Assembly (NCBI GenBank): GCA_943789295.1
Contig: CALSTO010000001.1
Location: 496,001 to 560,000, forward strand
Direction of reading: 5' to 3'
Source of the DNA: MAG-121220-bin8 sp002700465
Lineage (GTDB): Bacteria; Bacteroidota; Bacteroidia; Flavobacteriales; Flavobacteriaceae
Length of the DNA stretch: 64,000 nt
The position numbers and the translations under genes are program-made. Below the pieces are notes generated by a model. The model saw nothing but the letters and a program-made list of their open reading frames with translations. It was not told where the DNA came from and did not search any database. Each line of letters begins with the position of its first letter. The first letter of the stretch is position 1. This document shows positions 59,972-64,000 of the stretch, in pieces.

Positions 59972-60916
59972 ATGTTAAACAGGCGTCAACTAAGAATAAA
60001 AGCTTTGGAAGGTGTTTATGCATTTGATAAGTCTTTAGATAAGAATATAGATTTTCAAATTAGTTATTTTTTAAAATCAAATAAAAATTTTTTTAAGTTA
60101 TATATAACCTGTTTTTCCTTATTAAAAGAATTACATTATTTTGCTAATGAACTACATTCAAAAAATCAAAAAAAATATATTAATAAAGACACCGATCTAT
60201 CTCTAAATAAGTTTTGTAATAATTTAGTGTTAAAACGTGTAAGTTCTAATGAATTTTTATCAAAAAAAATCAATGATTTTTCTGTTAATTACTGGGAGTC
60301 TCGATCAGAGTTAATTTCTTCAATTTGGAATGATATTATTGAAAGTGATATTTCAATTAAATATTTAAAAGACGAATACAATAAGAGCTTTGAATTAGAT
60401 AAGTTGTACCTGACTAATTTGTTTAGAAAAATAATAGCTTCGAATAAAAAACTATATGATTTTTTTGAAGACACAGAAATATCCTGGATTAATGATTTAC
60501 CACTTGTCAATTCTTTAGTTTTGAGCTCAATAAAAAACAGTAAAAAATCTTCAAAATCTCTTCCTTTAATGATGGATATTTATAAGAATGATGAAGATGC
60601 TGAGTTTGGTGTAAAATTACTCAAATCAGTAATTGATAACAAGGATATGTTACAAGATCATATATCTAAAATTACCCTGAACTGGGATAATGATAGAATA
60701 GCACAAATTGATTTAATATTATTGCAAATGTGTTTGGCTGAATTTTTATTTTTTAAATCTATTCCAGTTAAAGCTTCTATAAATGAATATTTAGAAATTG
60801 CTAAAGAATATTCTAGTAAAAAGAGTAATATATTTATCAATGGAATATTAGATAAATTATCAAAAAACCTTACCAAAAATGGAACTTTAAAAAAGAATAA
60901 AAGAGGTATGCAATAA
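59972..60916 (+). CDS. nusB: Transcription antitermination factor NusB, extended form
   Basis: 314 residues, about twice E. coli NusB (139). The NusB fold is in the C-terminal half (about 155-300): KITLNWDNDRIAQIDLILLQMCLAEF and SIPVKASINEYLEIAKEYSSKKSNIFINGILDKL. The N-terminal 150 residues begin with MLNRRQLRIKALEGVYAF, the normal NusB opening, then diverge; the family in Bacteroidota is generally this long. It has a role in rRNA antitermination with NusA/E/G. First gene of nusB-DUF1573-yajC-pyrD. Confidence 0.9.
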   Translation: MLNRRQLRIKALEGVYAFDKSLDKNIDFQISYFLKSNKNFFKLYITCFSLLKELHYFANELHSKNQKKYINKDTDLSLNKFCNNLVLKRVSSNEFLSKKINDFSVNYWESRSELISSIWNDIIESDISIKYLKDEYNKSFELDKLYLTNLFRKIIASNKKLYDFFEDTEISWINDLPLVNSLVLSSIKNSKKSSKSLPLMMDIYKNDEDAEFGVKLLKSVIDNKDMLQDHISKITLNWDNDRIAQIDLILLQMCLAEFLFFKSIPVKASINEYLEIAKEYSSKKSNIFINGILDKLSKNLTKNGTLKKNKRGMQ

Positions 60917-60949
60917 TTTACTATTTTTGAATTAAATTATACAACAAAT

Positions 60950-61429
60950 ATGAAACCCAACAAACAAACAATACAAGTGTCTTTAATCTCTTTTGTAATT
61001 GCTTTTATTATATCATTTTCAATTACATCTTGCGATTCTGATCCTTCAAAAAAAGTTAAGGAAGAAAATGTTCAATCAACAAAAGAAAGATTAAAAAATA
61101 CAGGTGATTTTCCTGTAATTGAATTTGATAAAAAAAATCATGATTTTGGAGAAATAAAAGAAGGTAAAATAGCTGAAACTGAATTTAGTTTTACAAATGT
61201 TGGTCAATCTGATTTAATAATTTCAGATGCATCAGGTAGTTGTGGTTGTACCGTTCCAGACTATCCTAAAAATACTCCTATCAAGCCAGGAGAGACTGGT
61301 AAAATTATTGTGAAGTTTGATTCTAATAACAGACCTGGAATGCAGAGAAAAGCTGTAACTTTAATTACTAATACTGCCAAGGGTAAACAAATTCTTAATA
61401 TAAAATCAATTGTAATTCCTAAATCTTAA
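60950..61429 (+). CDS. DUF1573 lipoprotein
   Basis: 159 residues. Signal peptide with lipobox ITSC (Cys28), so probably anchored to the outer or inner membrane. The DUF1573 immunoglobulin-like domain follows at 55-155 (FDKKNHDFGEIKEG, GSCGCTVPDYPKNTPIKPGETGKI), including the conserved CGC motif. Found in many Bacteroidota, often near yajC. Function unknown. 33 bases after nusB, 3 bases before yajC. Confidence 0.87.
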   Translation: MKPNKQTIQVSLISFVIAFIISFSITSCDSDPSKKVKEENVQSTKERLKNTGDFPVIEFDKKNHDFGEIKEGKIAETEFSFTNVGQSDLIISDASGSCGCTVPDYPKNTPIKPGETGKIIVKFDSNNRPGMQRKAVTLITNTAKGKQILNIKSIVIPKS

Positions 61430-61432
61430 AAA

Positions 61433-61711
61433 ATGGATTTAACTAGTTTGTTATTATTTATGGGTGCACTTTTTTTTCTGATGATTGTTGGTCCTATGAG
61501 AAAACAGAAAAAAGAAAAAAAATTCTTAACTCAACTTAAAAGAGGAGATAGAGTTATTACTAAAAGTGGCTTGCACGGTAAAATTATAGAAATTGTAGAG
61601 GGAAATGATTCCTGTGTTTTAGAGACTATGGCTGGTAAAATTAGATACGAAGTTTCTGCAATTTCTTTTGAAATGAGTTCTAAATTGAATACCAAGTCTG
61701 CAAAAAAATAA
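61433..61711 (+). CDS. yajC: Preprotein translocase accessory subunit YajC
   Basis: 92 residues: one membrane helix (6-22) followed by MRKQKKEKK and the cytosolic beta domain with LKRGDRVITKSGLHGKIIEI. Standard YajC layout. It associates with SecDF. Located between DUF1573 and pyrD. Confidence 0.93.
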   Translation: MDLTSLLLFMGALFFLMIVGPMRKQKKEKKFLTQLKRGDRVITKSGLHGKIIEIVEGNDSCVLETMAGKIRYEVSAISFEMSSKLNTKSAKK

Positions 61712-61723
61712 TTTCATATTTAA

Positions 61724-62761
61724 TTGATATATAAATCAATAATCCGACCATTACTCTTTCGCTTTGATGCGGAGAAAATCCATGATTTTACATTTTTGGC
61801 TCTTAAGTTATTAAGTTACTTTCCTTTTCTTTTTTATTTTTTAAATAAGTATTTCAAAATTAATCACCCTGTTTTAAGAACTAAACTTTTTGGGATTGAC
61901 TTTCCTAACCCTGTGGGTTTAGCCGCTGGTTTGGATAAGAACGCTAAATTAATTAATCAGTTTTCAAGTTTAGGTTTTGGGTTTATTGAAATTGGAACAG
62001 TTACTCCAAAACCACAATCTGGTAATCCTAAAAAAAGACTTTTTAGATTATTAAGCGATGAAGCCATTATTAATAGAATGGGATTCAATAATGATGGTAT
62101 TGAATTAATTGCTTCTAGACTTAAAAAAAAGGGAAATATTATTGTTGGTGGAAACATTGGAAAAAATAAAATTACACCTATTAATAATGCTGTTTCAGAT
62201 TATTTGATTTCTTTTGATTATTTATTTGATCTAGTTGATTATTTTGCAATAAATGTTAGTTCTCCTAATACTGAAAATTTAAGAGATTTACAGAACAAAG
62301 ACAATCTCATTTTTTTATTAAGTTCAATTCAAAAAAATAATTTTAGTAGAAAAAATCCAAAACCAATATTACTAAAGATAGCACCTGATTTATCTAATGA
62401 TCAGTTATTGAGTATTATAGACGTTGTTACAAGGACTTCAATTGATGGTATAATAGCTACCAATACCACCATACAAAGAGAAAACTTAAAATCCCCAAAA
62501 AATATAACGATTGAATCTGGCGGTCTGAGTGGAGCTCCGTTAGCAGATAGATCAACTGAAGTAATAAGGTTTTTAAATAAATCTAGCAAAGGTAAAATAC
62601 CAATAATTGGTGTGGGTGGTATTATGAATCCAAACGATGCAATTGAAAAAATTAAGGCAGGCGCTTCACTTGTTCAGCTATATTCTGGCTTTGTTTATAG
62701 TGGACCTAGTTTAGTTAGGCAAATAAACAAGTCAATACTAAATTTTAGGTTAAATCAATAG
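61724..62761 (+). CDS. pyrD: Dihydroorotate dehydrogenase (quinone), class 2
   Basis: Fourth step of pyrimidine synthesis, at the inner membrane. 345 residues; the N-terminal membrane-associating helices (about 5-40) and the FMN barrel are present. Motifs: AAGLDKNAKLI, GTVTPKPQSGNPKKR, NRMGFNNDG and NVSSPNTENL (catalytic Ser). The start is a TTG at 61724; no ATG lies in the expected place and an in-frame stop is just upstream. It lies 12 bases after yajC. Confidence 0.92.
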   Translation: MIYKSIIRPLLFRFDAEKIHDFTFLALKLLSYFPFLFYFLNKYFKINHPVLRTKLFGIDFPNPVGLAAGLDKNAKLINQFSSLGFGFIEIGTVTPKPQSGNPKKRLFRLLSDEAIINRMGFNNDGIELIASRLKKKGNIIVGGNIGKNKITPINNAVSDYLISFDYLFDLVDYFAINVSSPNTENLRDLQNKDNLIFLLSSIQKNNFSRKNPKPILLKIAPDLSNDQLLSIIDVVTRTSIDGIIATNTTIQRENLKSPKNITIESGGLSGAPLADRSTEVIRFLNKSSKGKIPIIGVGGIMNPNDAIEKIKAGASLVQLYSGFVYSGPSLVRQINKSILNFRLNQ

Positions 62762-62796
62762 TCATTTTTTTTTATATTTAGCTAAAAATCAAGATT

Positions 62797-64000
62797 TTGA
62801 AAAAAATTGAAAACTACATTGCTAAAAACATTAATGAATACAACGACTTATATAGTAAAAGTATAAATAATCCTGAAAATTTCTGGAGTGAAATAGCATC
62901 TACTTTTAGCTGGAGAAATAAGTGGACAAAAACTTTAGAATATGATTTTAATAAACCAGAGTTTAAGTGGTTTTTAAATGGAAAGTTAAATATAACCGAG
63001 AACTGTTTAGACAGACATTTGGAAGAAAATCCAAATAAAACTGCAATTTTATTTGAACCAAATGACCCTAATAAAGAAACTCAAAAAATTTCATATAAAG
63101 ATTTACACCAAAGAGTTTGTGTTTTTGCGAATGTGTTAAAAAGTAAAAATGTCGAAAAAGGTGATAGGGTTTGTATATATATGCCAATGGTTCCTGAACT
63201 AACTATAGCTGTTCTTGCTTGTGCCAGAATTGGTGCAGTTCACTCTGTAGTATTTGCTGGTTTTTCATCAACTGCACTCGCTGCGAGAATTAAAGATTCA
63301 GAGTGCAAAATTTTATTAACTGCCGATGGTAGTTTTAGAGGTTCCAAGGTTATTGATCTAAAATCAATAGTTGATGAAGCCTTATTGGAATGTGATTCTA
63401 TTGAATCTACGATTGTGTTTAAAAGAACTGGAAGTAATGTAAAGATGAATAATAATGAAACTTGGTGGCATAACGAAATTGAAGATGTTTCGGATTATTG
63501 TGAAGCTGAAGAAATGGATTCTGAAGACATGCTATTTATTTTATATACCTCTGGCTCCACTGGTAAGCCTAAAGGTATGGTTCATTCTTGTGGAGGTTAT
63601 ATGGTATATTCAACTTATACATTTTTAAATGTATTTCAATATCAATCTAATGATATATATTGGTGTACTGCCGATATCGGATGGATTACTGGACATAGTT
63701 ACATTGTTTATGGTCCGTTATTAGCCGGTGCAACTTCAGTAATGTTTGAGGGAGTCCCCTCATATCCAGATTATTCTAGATTTTGGAACATAGTAGAAAA
63801 ACATAAAATAACTCATTTCTACACTGCACCAACAGCTATTAGGGCATTGGCGAAACATTCTGTTTCTTTAGTTGAAAGCAACGACCTTTCTTCGCTCAAG
63901 GTGTTGGGGACTGTTGGAGAACCGATTAATGAAGAGGCATGGAATTGGTACGATAAAAACATAGGTAAATCAAAATGTCCAATTGTAGATACTTGGTGGC
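62797..64000 (+). CDS. acs: Acetyl-CoA synthetase, C-terminus cut off by the window edge
   Basis: AMP-forming acetate activation. 401 codons present from a TTG at 62797-62799. The adenylation motifs are YTSGSTGKPKG, DIGWITGHSY and GTVGEPINEEAW, and the N-terminal ENFWSEIASTFSWRNKW is the Acs-type start, distinguishing it from propionyl- or acyl-CoA ligases. The lysine acetylation site and C-terminal domain lie outside the window. It follows pyrD by 35 bases. Confidence 0.9.
   Translation, partial: MKKIENYIAKNINEYNDLYSKSINNPENFWSEIASTFSWRNKWTKTLEYDFNKPEFKWFLNGKLNITENCLDRHLEENPNKTAILFEPNDPNKETQKISYKDLHQRVCVFANVLKSKNVEKGDRVCIYMPMVPELTIAVLACARIGAVHSVVFAGFSSTALAARIKDSECKILLTADGSFRGSKVIDLKSIVDEALLECDSIESTIVFKRTGSNVKMNNNETWWHNEIEDVSDYCEAEEMDSEDMLFILYTSGSTGKPKGMVHSCGGYMVYSTYTFLNVFQYQSNDIYWCTADIGWITGHSYIVYGPLLAGATSVMFEGVPSYPDYSRFWNIVEKHKITHFYTAPTAIRALAKHSVSLVESNDLSSLKVLGTVGEPINEEAWNWYDKNIGKSKCPIVDTWW

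Overview
The window is an AT-rich (about 30% GC by eye), gene-dense stretch of chromosome from a member of the Bacteroidota, most likely a marine Flavobacteriales lineage with a compact genome. The evidence is the gene set: eukaryotic-type glutamine synthetase (GSII), flavobacterial SecA, DnaJ and RecQ that lack some of the usual zinc motifs, DUF2795 beside secA, a PUR/DUF3276 protein, a long NusB, and DUF2452. Promoters fit TTTG / TAnnTTTG and genes lack Shine-Dalgarno sites. I see no insertion sequence, phage gene or CRISPR array. No gene-free stretch exceeds 300 bases; the longest is 253 bases upstream of purM, AT-rich, holding only a promoter-like box.

Region 1 (1-11.9 kb) is an acyl-CoA catabolic block. 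A truncated AMP-forming acyl-CoA ligase and a MelB-family symporter run leftward. A nine-gene rightward run encodes a biotin-dependent carboxyltransferase, two crotonases, an NADP-dependent reductase, a thiolase, an SDR, a MaoC hydratase and two acyl-CoA dehydrogenases, one lacking the catalytic Glu. Its substrate is unknown and it is the best candidate here for an undescribed pathway. Region 2 (11.9-16.3 kb) pairs a lysine 6-dehydrogenase/saccharopine dehydrogenase-like enzyme with a DUF1338 2-oxoadipate dioxygenase, suggesting lysine catabolism; a small unknown protein, an SCCPDH-like reductase and a DUF1080 protein follow on the other strand. Region 3 (16.3-20.2 kb) has tRNA-Arg(ACG), DUF2452, a divergent threonine-to-glycine pair (tdh/kbl), a 49-codon small gene and a Na/Ca exchanger.

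Region 4 (20.2-30.1 kb) is nitrogen-centred: GSII at one end and a porin-PII-Amt-amidohydrolase run at the other, with purM, prfA, pyrF and a hydrolase between them. A terminator-like hairpin sits inside the signal-peptide codons of the amidohydrolase. Region 5 (30.1-40.7 kb) has a MazG-like pyrophosphatase, ilvE, an epimerase, grpE-dnaJ, an MscS channel, an NtrC-like regulator without a DNA-binding domain, an M28 peptidase and a PAP2/LTA-synthase-like envelope pair. Region 6 (40.1-64 kb) is mostly housekeeping and envelope: msrA, GT4, secA, DUF2795, lnt, pssA, lptB-tatC-kdsD, recQ, a cyclophilin-FKBP fusion, a thioredoxin-like protein, a fatty acid hydroxylase, an M14 peptidase, PUR, an ABC exporter, nusB-DUF1573-yajC-pyrD and the start of acetyl-CoA synthetase.

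Several genes start at TTG or GTG, several convergent pairs overlap at their 3' ends, and many starts share the leader ATAATTATG. Function calls rest on motif recognition by eye; no database search was run.
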